A stretch of 64,000 bases of DNA from Paenibacillus marchantiophytorum (GTDB lineage Bacteria > Bacillota > Bacilli > Paenibacillales > NBRC-103111). The position numbers and the translations under genes are program-made. The stretch covers positions 1 to 64,000 of the forward strand of contig NZ_BMHE01000014.1 of NCBI RefSeq assembly GCF_014640555.1, in the 5' to 3' direction. Numbering within the stretch: the stretch's first letter is position 1; every line of letters begins with the position of its first letter. Shown one piece after another: positions 19,426 through 28,026 of the stretch. The notes under the pieces are model-generated. The model was not told the DNA's origin and searched no databases. It was given only the letters and a program-made list of their open reading frames with translations.

Positions 19426-20484
19426 TTATTTTGCCTCCTCTTTACGTCTGCGTGTAAGGTTGATCATCCATTTTATCGCCTCGTTGGCAGCTACAAATAG
19501 AATAATGACAGCAATGACGATGGAAATGATTTCTGTAGGAATTCCCGCTTGCAACTGCATGTTTTGGGATCCGTATTGCAATGCGCCGAACAGAACGGCA
19601 GCAAAAATAATCCCGAGCGGCAAATTGGCCCCAAGTAAAGCTACGGCTATTCCGGTAAACCCATAACCGGGAAGGGCGGCGCCCATTGACATATATCCGT
19701 AAACCCCAAGAACCTCCCCCGCACCCGCAGCTCCTGCGATGAATCCGCTGATCATCATGGACAATATGATATTTTTCGAAACGCTCATTCCCGCGTATTG
19801 TGCCGCAAATGGATTCGATCCTACTGCTCGCAATTCATACCCACACACCGTTTTCCATAAAACGAAATAAAATATAAACGCAAACAACAGAGCAATAATA
19901 ATTCCAAGATGGATTCTGGAAGAATCGAATAACGACGACAACGGTTCAAAGTTAAGCGAAGCGGATGGATGGATTAGCTCCGTTCTTTCCGAAAGCGCTT
20001 TAAATTTCGTACGAATGAAATAGTTGGCAGCGATTAGCGCAACATAATTTAACATCATTGTCGTGATCACTTCATGCACTTGAAACTTCGCTTTTAAGAA
20101 CCCTGGAATTGCAGCCCATAATGCTCCGGCCATACAACCGGCCAAAAAAGCCAATGGCACATGAATATACCAAGGTAAATCAAAAACAATACCGACGACG
20201 ACCGCAGCAAAAGAACCGCAAATAAACTGCCCTTCCACCCCAATATTAAACAACCCTGTCCGAAAAGCGAATGCGACTGCAAGACCTGTGAAGATGAGAG
20301 GGGTAATTTGCCGCAACGTTTCACCAAAATCGTACATAGAGCCGAAAATACCGACGAACAGCGCTTCATAGCCCTCTAATGGGTTATATCCTCCCAATAG
20401 CATAAAGATTGCTCCGAAGATTAGGCCAAATGTGATGGAAATAGCCGGAATGAGTATCGAATATTTTTTTTTATCCGGTGGCAT
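19426..20484 (-). CDS. BMP-type ABC importer, permease 1 (NupP/YufP-like)
   Basis: This is an integral membrane permease of about 352 residues and the partner of the gene at 18459. Typical features are FRTGLFNIGVEGQFICGS, MLNYVALIAANYF and ELRAVGSNPFAAQYAGMSV. ATG 20484 is preferred, with AGGTGA 6 bases before it. A GTG at 20493 would add three residues. The start lies inside the 3' end of the ATPase gene (14-base overlap), indicating translational coupling. Confidence 0.88.
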   Translation of the reverse strand: MPPDKKKYSILIPAISITFGLIFGAIFMLLGGYNPLEGYEALFVGIFGSMYDFGETLRQITPLIFTGLAVAFAFRTGLFNIGVEGQFICGSFAAVVVGIVFDLPWYIHVPLAFLAGCMAGALWAAIPGFLKAKFQVHEVITTMMLNYVALIAANYFIRTKFKALSERTELIHPSASLNFEPLSSLFDSSRIHLGIIIALLFAFIFYFVLWKTVCGYELRAVGSNPFAAQYAGMSVSKNIILSMMISGFIAGAAGAGEVLGVYGYMSMGAALPGYGFTGIAVALLGANLPLGIIFAAVLFGALQYGSQNMQLQAGIPTEIISIVIAVIILFVAANEAIKWMINLTRRRKEEAK

Positions 20485-22018
20485 GAGAATCACCTGCTTT
20501 ATCTATTTTACCGCCAGCCATGAGATAGCCTAATTCTTTTTCCGAAGTATGTTTAGCATCGACGACCGCTACGATTTTGCCCTCATAGATGACCGCAATG
20601 CGGTCAGAAAGCTGCATGACTTCGTCTAATTCAAATGAGACCAACAATACCGCCGTGCCCTTATCTCTTTGTTCAACTAACCGTTTATGAATAAACTCAA
20701 TCGCGCCAACATCCACCCCGCGGGTCGGTTGGGCTGCAATGAGCAAATCCGGGTGCTTGTCTATTTCTCTGGCAATAATCGCCTTTTGTTGATTTCCACC
20801 CGAAAGAGAGCGCGCATGCACATGTGCGCTCGGCGTTCTAACGTCATATTCTTCAAATAGTCGATTCGCATATCGAAAAACTTCCTTCTCTTTCACCATT
20901 CCATGATTCGAAAACGGAGCTTTGTAATACGTTTCCAAAACCATATTTTCCCCGATGGAGAAATCGAGAACAAGTCCCCTTCGATGGCGATCTTCTGGTA
21001 TGTGGGACATTCCGGTTTCGATAATCGCTCTGGCACTTTTATTCGTAATGTCTTTACCTTTCAGTATAATCTGCCCAGAAGTTATTTTGCGAAGTCCGGT
21101 AATCGCTTCTATCAGTTCGGACTGTCCGTTTCCATCAACCCCGGCAATGCCTACAATTTCCCCTGATTTCACCTCAAGATTAATCTCATTTAATACCTTC
21201 ATCCTCTTTTCGTTAACAGCGGTCGCCTGGGTTACTTCTAGGACCGCCTGCCCGGGCTGGGCTTCCTTTTTTTGGACCTCGAACGAAACTTCCTTGCCAA
21301 CCATCTTCGCAGCGAGCTCCGCCGGGCTCGTTTCGGATGTGTGGACGCTTCCAACCACTTTGCCACGGCGAATGATCGTCACATGATCGCAAACTGCCAT
21401 AATTTCTTTCAATTTATGAGTGATTAAAATGATCGTTTTTCCTTCACGAACCAAATTTTTCATGATTTTTAATAACTCTTCTATTTCTTGCGGAGTCAAG
21501 ACGGCAGTCGGTTCGTCAAAAATAAGGATGTCCGCCCCCCGATACAACGTTTTCAATATTTCCACGCGTTGCTCCATGCCTACAGTGATATCACTAATTT
21601 TCGCGTTGGGATCCACGGCAAGTCCGTACTTTTGCGAAATCTGATTTACTTTCTGCTTGGCCTCCTTCTTGTTTATGGCTGGAAACGTATACGGCTCGCT
21701 TCCCAATATAATATTTTCCGTTACCGTGAACGGTTTGATCAGCATAAAGTGCTGATGGACCATGCCGATCCCTAACCGGCTGGCATCGTTCGGAGTTTTC
21801 ATCTTAACCCGATTGCCGCGAATCAGAATCTGCCCTTCATCCGGTTCATACAAGCCGAAAAGGATGTTCATGAGCGTCGATTTTCCAGCGCCGTTCTCTC
21901 CCAACAAAGCGTGAATCTCGCCTTTTTTAACTGAGAATGATATGTCATCATTGGCAACAATGCCCGGAAATTTTTTTGTTATCCCGCGCATCTCCACTAC
22001 CGTTTCCGCCATGCTCAT
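20471..22018 (-). CDS. BMP-type ABC importer, double ATPase (NupO/YufO-like)
   Basis: This is a 515-residue protein with two ABC ATPase halves, as in sugar and nucleoside importers. The first half has Walker A GENGAGKST and DEPTAVLTPQE. The second half has the degenerate P-loop GVDGNGQSELIEAI and the signature LSGGNQQKAIIARE, with AQPTRGVDVGA in place of a standard Walker B. The asymmetry is normal for this family, where only one site is fully active. The start is ATG 22018, 7 bases after GAGGAG. Confidence 0.92.
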   Translation of the reverse strand: MSMAETVVEMRGITKKFPGIVANDDISFSVKKGEIHALLGENGAGKSTLMNILFGLYEPDEGQILIRGNRVKMKTPNDASRLGIGMVHQHFMLIKPFTVTENIILGSEPYTFPAINKKEAKQKVNQISQKYGLAVDPNAKISDITVGMEQRVEILKTLYRGADILIFDEPTAVLTPQEIEELLKIMKNLVREGKTIILITHKLKEIMAVCDHVTIIRRGKVVGSVHTSETSPAELAAKMVGKEVSFEVQKKEAQPGQAVLEVTQATAVNEKRMKVLNEINLEVKSGEIVGIAGVDGNGQSELIEAITGLRKITSGQIILKGKDITNKSARAIIETGMSHIPEDRHRRGLVLDFSIGENMVLETYYKAPFSNHGMVKEKEVFRYANRLFEEYDVRTPSAHVHARSLSGGNQQKAIIAREIDKHPDLLIAAQPTRGVDVGAIEFIHKRLVEQRDKGTAVLLVSFELDEVMQLSDRIAVIYEGKIVAVVDAKHTSEKELGYLMAGGKIDKAGDSHATG

Positions 22019-22048
22019 TCCCCCTCTCCTCTTTATTTAAAATACTCG

Positions 22049-23101
22049 TTACTTAAATTCTTTTTCCGTTCCAGGAACTTTGATTTTTCCGTCAATAATC
22101 TGCTGTCTGTAATTTGCTGCTTTATCAAGTATCTCTTTAGGCACATGCTTATCCGAGCTCGCTGCAAGACCTACACCATCCTCCTTGACTCCGAGCTGAC
22201 TTTCTTTTCCGCCAGGAAAAGCTCCTTCTGTCAACTGTTTCGTAATGTTGAATACCCCGACGTCAACGCGTCTGATCATGGAGCTGAGCGTTTGGTCGGG
22301 AGCCAGGTTGGATTGATCTTTGTCCGTTCCGATGACCCAAACGTTTTTACGCTCTTTGGCTTCAGCAAATACCCCTTCACCCGTTGCGCCTGCACCTTGA
22401 TAAATAATATCCACACCGCTGTCGTACATGGTTGCTGCAAATGTTTTCCCTTGGTCAGGCCTGTTAAATGCCCCTACATAGTTCACGACAACTTCGGCTT
22501 GAGGGTTCACCGTTTTCACACCCGCTCTGAAACCGTATTCAAATTTTTCAATAACCGGAAACTTCATGCCTCCGATAAAGCCAACCTTATTACTTTTCGT
22601 ACTCAAGCCGGCAATTACCCCCATCAAGAAAGACCCTTCCTCATCTTTAAAAGTAAGCGCCGCTACGTTTGCAGGGATATTCCCCCCCAAATCCGAATCC
22701 ACTATCGCAAACTTGGAATCCGGCATACTCTTTGCTGCATTGGTCAAAGAATCACCCATGGTAGAACCCATTCCCCATATTAAATCGTATTTATCTCGGG
22801 CAAAACGGACCAGGTCTGGTTGTGCATCGGCTTCCGACTTCGATTCTGTGTATTTCGCTTCAATCCCGAGGATAGTTTGCGCTTTTTGCAATGCTTCCCA
22901 TCCTGCCTGATTAAAGGAGTTGTCATGTACTCCTCCGATACCGGTAACCAAACCGACCTTGAATGATTTCTTTCCTTGTCCGGAAGCAGCTTTATCGCTT
23001 TGTGAAGGAGTTGCATTATTGTTCTTGGTTCCGCAGCCGCTTACTACAGCAGCAACTAACGTAAAAGTGAGCAGCAATCTTAGTATTCCCATTTTTGACA
23101 T
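22049..23101 (-). CDS. BMP-family substrate-binding lipoprotein (NupN/BmpA-like)
   Basis: This is a 350-residue lipoprotein with lipobox VSGC (Cys23), anchored outside the membrane. It carries BMP-family blocks: VGLVTGIGGVHDNSFNQAGWEAL, LIWGMGSTMGDSL, VGFIGGMKFPVIEKFEYGFRAG and YQGAGATGEGVF. Proteins of this family bind nucleosides or related molecules and deliver them to the NupOPQ complex. AGGGGGG lies 7 bases before the ATG. It sits between the cupin gene and the ATPase gene in one minus-strand operon. Confidence 0.9.
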   Translation of the reverse strand: MSKMGILRLLLTFTLVAAVVSGCGTKNNNATPSQSDKAASGQGKKSFKVGLVTGIGGVHDNSFNQAGWEALQKAQTILGIEAKYTESKSEADAQPDLVRFARDKYDLIWGMGSTMGDSLTNAAKSMPDSKFAIVDSDLGGNIPANVAALTFKDEEGSFLMGVIAGLSTKSNKVGFIGGMKFPVIEKFEYGFRAGVKTVNPQAEVVVNYVGAFNRPDQGKTFAATMYDSGVDIIYQGAGATGEGVFAEAKERKNVWVIGTDKDQSNLAPDQTLSSMIRRVDVGVFNITKQLTEGAFPGGKESQLGVKEDGVGLAASSDKHVPKEILDKAANYRQQIIDGKIKVPGTEKEFK

Positions 23102-23161
23102 AAGTGTTCCCCCCTGATTTTGTTTTTGTGCTAATTTGAGTATTACTTATTTGAGAGATTA

Positions 23162-23572
23162 TTATGAGCGCGTAAAGCTTTGAATCTGGCCGGCAGGCAA
23201 CTCTCGGAAATCAGGAAGTCCGGTTAAGCCTTTCTCGGCGCCTCCCGGGTTGTAGAATGCCAATAGCCGCATAGCATCCCAACCCGTATTGTAAGTTGAA
23301 TGGAAAACAGCTGTGGGGATGTAGATAACATCGCCAGCTTTTACAGGGAACGGGTCTCCGTCACCGATCGTTTGTACTCCCTCTCCTGAAAGAACATACA
23401 GGATCTCCTCGGAATCCGGATGATTATGGCGATCGTGGCCTTTGCTAGGCAACAGGACTACTTCCCCGAATGTTACATTCGCACCGTCAATGCGATCCGG
23501 ACTGACGAACCACTTAATGAGACCCCAGTCGAAAGAATGCGTCGGAATTGTGTTTTTATCAATGTTTTTCAT
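23162..23572 (-). CDS. Small cupin-domain protein
   Basis: This is a 136-residue single-domain cupin. The first metal motif reads [19 protein letters not shown] and the second region [20 protein letters not shown], leaving the His and Glu ligands in place. Such proteins are often isomerases, epimerases or dioxygenase-like enzymes on small acids and sugars. Its start overlaps the end of the PEP-hydrolase-like gene by 14 bases, so it belongs to the same catabolic unit. No specific reaction can be assigned. Confidence 0.8.
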   Translation of the reverse strand: MKNIDKNTIPTHSFDWGLIKWFVSPDRIDGANVTFGEVVLLPSKGHDRHNHPDSEEILYVLSGEGVQTIGDGDPFPVKAGDVIYIPTAVFHSTYNTGWDAMRLLAFYNPGGAEKGLTGLPDFRELPAGQIQSFTRS

Positions 23573-24404
23573 ATGAGCTCCCTCCGTTAATGGATTTGAA
23601 TTTATGCATGTTGGCGGTCATTGCCACTTCCGTCGGCAGGCGTTCCATGCTGGATGCTCCGAAGAAGCCGGCGATTCCGTGCGTTCTTTCGAGTACATAA
23701 GCCGCATCTTCAGGCGACGCTATGGGACCGCCGTGGCAAAGTACAATGATATCGGAGCTCACGGATTTCGCAGCGTCATACATCGCCTGCACACGCTTTA
23801 CCGCTTCGTCGAGTGTAAGTGCCGTCTTCGCTCCGATCGTTCCGGAAGTGGTCAGGCCGACATGCGGAACCAGGACGTCCGCACCGGCTGCAGCCATCTT
23901 GCGAGCCTGCTCTTCGTCGAATACATAAGGGGCTGTCAGAAGATCAAGTTCATGCGCTTGGCGGATCATTTCGACCTCCAAATCGTACCCCATACCGGTT
24001 TCCTCCAAATTCGCCCGGAAAACCCCGTCCATGAGGCCAACGGTTGGAAAGTTCTGTACCCCTGAGAAGCCCATCTCTTTGAGCTGCTTCAAGAATACAG
24101 GCATTACGCGAAACGGATCCGTTCCACACACTCCTGCCAGAACCGGTGTATGTTTGACAACAGGGAGCACTTCTCCGGCCATCTCCACAACGATTGCGTT
24201 GGCGTCGCCGTATGGCAACAGTCCCGCAAGCGAACCACGGCCAGCCATCCTGTATCGGCCGGAATTATAAATAATAATGAGATCCGTGCCGCCTTCCTCC
24301 GCACATTTCGCTGATAGCCCAATACCAGCGCCGGCGCCGATAATGGGGCGTCCTGCTGCAATTTCACTTCGAAGTCGGGAAAGGGCTTCTTTTCTGGAAA
24401 TCAT
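23559..24404 (-). CDS. PEP-hydrolase-like TIM-barrel protein (Tm-1 C-terminal-domain homolog)
   Basis: This is a 281-residue protein of the family named phosphoenolpyruvate hydrolase-like (formerly TIM-barrel signal-transduction protein). Visible blocks are [75 protein letters not shown] and [13 protein letters not shown]. The family name should not be read as a proven activity. In the plant protein Tm-1 a domain of this kind follows the UPF0261 domain in one chain. Here the two are separate genes overlapping by 4 bases (24401-24404), so they very likely work together. Confidence 0.85.
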   Translation of the reverse strand: MISRKEALSRLRSEIAAGRPIIGAGAGIGLSAKCAEEGGTDLIIIYNSGRYRMAGRGSLAGLLPYGDANAIVVEMAGEVLPVVKHTPVLAGVCGTDPFRVMPVFLKQLKEMGFSGVQNFPTVGLMDGVFRANLEETGMGYDLEVEMIRQAHELDLLTAPYVFDEEQARKMAAAGADVLVPHVGLTTSGTIGAKTALTLDEAVKRVQAMYDAAKSVSSDIIVLCHGGPIASPEDAAYVLERTHGIAGFFGASSMERLPTEVAMTANMHKFKSINGGSSYEKH

Positions 24405-25651
24405 GCATCTCTCCTCCTATCCTGGTAAAGCTCATGTAAACGTTCTGCCATTGCCTGGGCAAAAAGCGGGTCGTTGATATCCGTATCGATTTCTCTAACT
24501 TCCACAACCTTGGGATCAACATGTTCTCGAAGCCCGCCGATGAGTGCCTGATCCGCTTCTGCGTCATGAAACAATCCGCCCTCCGTTGCTATCAACGATA
24601 CTCCCTTCAGCGGGATAAAAAGGCTTACCGGACCTTTCGCAGCATTGAGCTTTCTTGCGATCCTGCGACCTAACTCGGCGCACTCCTCCGGTGTTGTCCG
24701 CATCAAGGTGATCGTTGCATTGTGTTGATAAAGGAGTCTATCCTTGAACTGAGGCGGCACCGTCTCCACGGGTCCAAAGTTGACCATATCAAGCGCCCCT
24801 AGAGAAACGACCTGTGGAACGCCAGAATGGCCTGCCGCTTCGAGACGATTCGGACCTGCTGAAAGCACCCCGCCTACCAAATCGTCTGCCAACTCTGTTG
24901 TCGTAACATCGAGTGATGCCGTTATAAACCCATCTCTGATCAAGGATTCCATCGATTGGCCGCCAGTGCCGGTTGCGTGAAAGACGATAACCTCATATCC
25001 AAGCTCTTCAAGTCGCTCGCGAGCCGCATTAACTGCGGGCGTTGTCACACCAAACATCGTAGCCCCAATAAGATTCTTTTTACATGTGGATTGCGGAACC
25101 GAAGACTTCACCATTCCAGCTATTGCACCTGCAGCATTCGTCAAAATACGGGCCGATAATTGGTTGATCCCGGCGATATCCACGACTGAATGCATCATCG
25201 TTATGTCCACCGCTCCAACGTAAGGACGCGTATCCCCTGAAGCCATTGTGGAGAGCATAAGTTTTGGTACACCTATAGGCAGATCACGCATGGCTTGGGT
25301 CACCAGCGCCGAACCGCCGGAGCCCCCCAGGCCCAAAATTCCGTCAAGTCGCCCTTCTTCGTATAAACGCTTAGTAATAACGCTTGCCCCGCAAGCCATC
25401 GTTGTAACTGCAGCCCCCCGATCACCGGATTCGGCCAAAGTTTTAATGTCTGTTCCTGCGGCTTGAGCCACCTCTTCCCGGGTAATATCCGGAATAATTT
25501 GAGGTTCGCCTATAACTCCTGCATCGATCAGAATCGTATCGACTCCTTGTTCCTCCAATCGATCCCTTATATATCCGTATTCCACCCCCTTAGTGTCCAA
25601 AGTGCCAAGCAACACCACTCCAGGTTTAGCCTGTAAGCCCTTGTCTTCCAT
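24401..25651 (-). CDS. Tm-1-like ATP-binding protein (UPF0261)
   Basis: This is a 416-residue protein of the UPF0261/Tm-1 N-terminal family. Typical blocks are [69 protein letters not shown] and [12 protein letters not shown]. The tomato homolog binds ATP and blocks tobamovirus replication; the bacterial reaction is unknown. ATG 25651 follows GGAGG at an 8-base spacing. A longer frame to 25666 has no such support. Neighbours (dehydrogenase, TIM barrel, cupin, importer) point to catabolism of an imported small molecule. Confidence 0.87.
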   Translation of the reverse strand: MEDKGLQAKPGVVLLGTLDTKGVEYGYIRDRLEEQGVDTILIDAGVIGEPQIIPDITREEVAQAAGTDIKTLAESGDRGAAVTTMACGASVITKRLYEEGRLDGILGLGGSGGSALVTQAMRDLPIGVPKLMLSTMASGDTRPYVGAVDITMMHSVVDIAGINQLSARILTNAAGAIAGMVKSSVPQSTCKKNLIGATMFGVTTPAVNAARERLEELGYEVIVFHATGTGGQSMESLIRDGFITASLDVTTTELADDLVGGVLSAGPNRLEAAGHSGVPQVVSLGALDMVNFGPVETVPPQFKDRLLYQHNATITLMRTTPEECAELGRRIARKLNAAKGPVSLFIPLKGVSLIATEGGLFHDAEADQALIGGLREHVDPKVVEVREIDTDINDPLFAQAMAERLHELYQDRRRDA

Positions 25652-25693
25652 AACGGATCCCTCCAACTATTAAATGTATGCGATTACAAAAAG

Positions 25694-26476
25694 TTAGCCG
25701 GCTTTTTCTCCGCCATCGATCGTGAGATGTGTCCCCGTTATGCTTCTTGCACCTTGGGAAGCCAGAAAGCAAACAGAAGCAGCAATATCTGCAGGAGTCT
25801 GCATTCGTCCAAGCGGTATTTTATTGTTCAGATATGCCCAAGCTCCATCGATATCTGTGTTCAGTTCCTCGGTTAATCCCTCGGCAACCTGTTTGATCAT
25901 CTCCGTCTGGACCGTTCCCGGACAAAGCGCATTCACAGTGATGTCGTATGGAGCGAGGTCTAATGCAGTAGCACGTGTCAATCCTAGAATCGCAGATTTT
26001 GATGCACAATAACCGGCGCAATTTTTATGGGCATGCGTACCAGCAATACTCGACATATTGATAAATGCCCCTGGCAATTTGACAGCGATCAAGGCTTGAG
26101 CCGCCGCCCTCATAATGTAGAATGGACCGCTCACATTGACTGCGAACGTTTTAAGCAAAAGCTCGGTACTGTGCTCCTCAAAGATAGCTCGACGGTATAA
26201 AGCCGCATTGTTTACAATGATTTGGAACGGTTTTCCCCCCAGCCCTTTCTTTATCACCTCAGTAACGGCCGATTCGTCGGCCACATCCAACTTCACCGTA
26301 CTTGCGCCGGGAATGTCGTCAATGTCCATAATATCCGCAGCCATTACGTTCGCCCCCATAGCAACCAGCGCCTCTACGCAAGCTCTGCCTGTACCACGGG
26401 CGGCTCCGGTAACAAATGCATTGGGACCAACAAGAGTGTTCAGAGATGGGTAATGGTTTTCATTTTTTACTATCAT
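25694..26476 (-). CDS. Short-chain dehydrogenase/reductase
   Basis: This is a classical SDR of about 260 residues and the first gene of the operon. The NAD(P) motif TGAARGTG follows the first strand, NNAALYRR is the NNAG-type motif, and the catalytic Ser, Tyr and Lys lie in INMSSIAG and YCASKSAI. PG-TVQTEM and a C-terminal TGTHLTIDGG complete the family pattern. ATG 26476 has AAAGGAG 7 bases before it; the in-frame ATG at 26494 lies inside or before that site and is less likely. It probably oxidises an alcohol group of the operon's substrate. Confidence 0.88.
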   Translation of the reverse strand: MIVKNENHYPSLNTLVGPNAFVTGAARGTGRACVEALVAMGANVMAADIMDIDDIPGASTVKLDVADESAVTEVIKKGLGGKPFQIIVNNAALYRRAIFEEHSTELLLKTFAVNVSGPFYIMRAAAQALIAVKLPGAFINMSSIAGTHAHKNCAGYCASKSAILGLTRATALDLAPYDITVNALCPGTVQTEMIKQVAEGLTEELNTDIDGAWAYLNNKIPLGRMQTPADIAASVCFLASQGARSITGTHLTIDGGEKAG

Positions 26477-26560
26477 GGTCTCGCTCCTTTTCATTGATTC
26501 AAGAGATTCAGAGAGTATCTCGAGAACGCTTTCAATTAATTGTAATTAAGTTTGAATAAT

Positions 26561-26576
26561 GTGTTTACGTTTACAT
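26561..26576. promoter_or_regulatory. cre site (CcpA catabolite repression)
   Basis: Read on the minus strand, ATGTAAACGTAAACAC matches the Bacillus cre consensus (TGNAARCGNWWWCA) at every constrained position and lies directly after the -10 element. A second, weaker cre-like site (TTGAAAGCGTTCTCG) is at 26521-26535. The operon should be repressed when preferred sugars are present. Confidence 0.7.
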
Positions 26577-26603
26577 AATACAGTTTTCTGTATTTATTGT
26601 CAA
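26575..26603 (-). promoter_or_regulatory. Sigma-A promoter of the Tm-1/BMP operon
   Basis: On the minus strand TTGACA (26598-26603) and TATTAT (26575-26580) are separated by exactly 17 bases, about 100 bases before the SDR start codon. It is the only strong promoter visible upstream of the eight-gene run. Confidence 0.8.
26577..26594. promoter_or_regulatory. Palindromic operator in the promoter spacer
   Basis: AATACAG-TTTT-CTGTATT is a perfect 7-base inverted repeat. It covers the spacer and touches the -10 element, the right place for a repressor. The YhfZ-like regulator at the end of the operon is the obvious binder; that pairing is inferred. Confidence 0.6.
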
Positions 26604-26637
26604 TCATTTTATTTTCCACATTTTCACTTACCTTTTG

Positions 26638-27800
26638 ACGATTATCAAGATGCCATAAGAAAAGAATGAGATTTTTTGGGCTTGAGGAAAAGATCAGGTA
26701 CAAACGTGGCAAAGAGTGGACAGCGATACAAGAACAGAAAGACGCTTGGAATAAAACGAAACTTCAACTGTTAATAAAGAGCAAGACTACCGATATTGGC
26801 GAAATCATCAATCCGTATAAAGGGGATTAAATTATGGAGCGGGGTCAAATAAGCTCTTGGCAGTTTTTTGTCTTGATATTCACTTATTTGCTCGGGGCAT
26901 CATTTTTTTTCGTCCCGGGGGACTAATCGCCATGGCAAAACAAGACGCCTGAATCGTTCCACTGTGAGCAGGATTTGCTGCTTTTATCATTTCTCTTATC
27001 TGGATAAAATTAGCTAACCAATACCCAGGATTCACGATCGTCTAGATATTTACCATTGTAGCCGGAAAAAAAATGGCGGGCTGATTGCGCTTCTACATGA
27101 ACGTATGGAAGACAATGAAAGAGAACCGGACCTTAATCGGTTTTCCTTTTATGGAATCTATCGTTTTATGATGCTGTTTTCATATGTCCGAAGCAGAGGG
27201 ATAGTAAGCTTTATACAGGGAGTTGTCGTTGCTACATTGTCACTTAGTTTAATTTTTTTTTACGATAGGAGTGCTAGGAGTCCTCGTGCTTCTCATGATC
27301 TGTACCCTATGTTTGTGATTGTGCAAGAGATTCACATTGGTACGTTTTTCGAACATCTTGAATCGACCATTGCTCTTATTTTACTGGTTTCTATTTTTAT
27401 TAAGCTGTCTATTACTTATCACTCCGCTGTCATGGGACTATGCCAATTGTTTCGGTTAAATGATCGAAAATATAGCATTTAACAGAGGGTATTATTTTGA
27501 ATAATGTTACTTTACGGTGTCATTTTCCCTACACTGCTTCTTTTCTTAACTTGGATGAAACAAATTCAAGGGAAAACAAAAGGTAGGTCCACCATCGTGA
27601 TCTGGTTCGTATTTTTCATTATCGTAGCATTGGGTATCAATATCGCCGTGATGGTTCAAAAGCAAAAAGCGCAAGAGAAATTGGGTTATTTGTAACGATC
27701 ATTTTGCTTGGTTTTGCAGACTGGATAAGCATTTTCTTAGAGCGACAATTTAATCCAAATCAGTGGATCGCTAAACTAATTGATTTGATCGGTTTATAGA
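26638..27800 (+). pseudogene. Truncated germination genes (gerC 3' end, permease, small membrane protein)
   Basis: The stretch reads the last 60 codons of a Ger(x)C protein with stops and frameshifts, then a permease start (ATGGAGCGGGGTCAAATAAG at 26834) that is soon shifted. There is an internal deletion near 27085, a short open piece (27105-27482) and a second deletion near 27465 that removes the next-to-last helix. The small two-helix protein follows at 27595 with one base lost in the AAAAGC run. None of the three products can be made whole. The intact counterparts are at 13237-15725. Confidence 0.9.
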
Positions 27801-27929
27801 GTAGTGATAGCGATTGCCCACACGACAGCTCCAACTGATGTTACCATTTGGCAGGACGCAGCTCACCAAAACATCCTCCACATCCATTCTAGTAGCTTTT
27901 CCTCAATTCCCAACCTTTCCTCGTTTTAG

Positions 27930-27990
27930 TTGCAGAAAGGACAGACGAATGATTTCATTCGACCTGCCCTTTCTTTATCATATGAATTGG
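27930..27990 (-). mobile_element. IS6 transposase remnant, second copy
   Basis: This carries the same GAAAGGACAGACGAAT / CGACCTGCCCTTTC hairpin as at 15857-15918, matching the 3' part of the IS6 transposase gene at 59540-59600. Here it lies 37 bases downstream of the intact binding-protein gene and could serve as its terminator. Confidence 0.6.
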
Positions 27991-28026
27991 ACTTCAGAAA
28001 TTAACAACACAATATAAGGTCAAAGG

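Noticed and set aside
22145..22783. Plus-strand frame of 212 codons opposite the BMP lipoprotein gene
   Set aside because: Antisense shadow; cysteine- and histidine-rich composition without family motifs.
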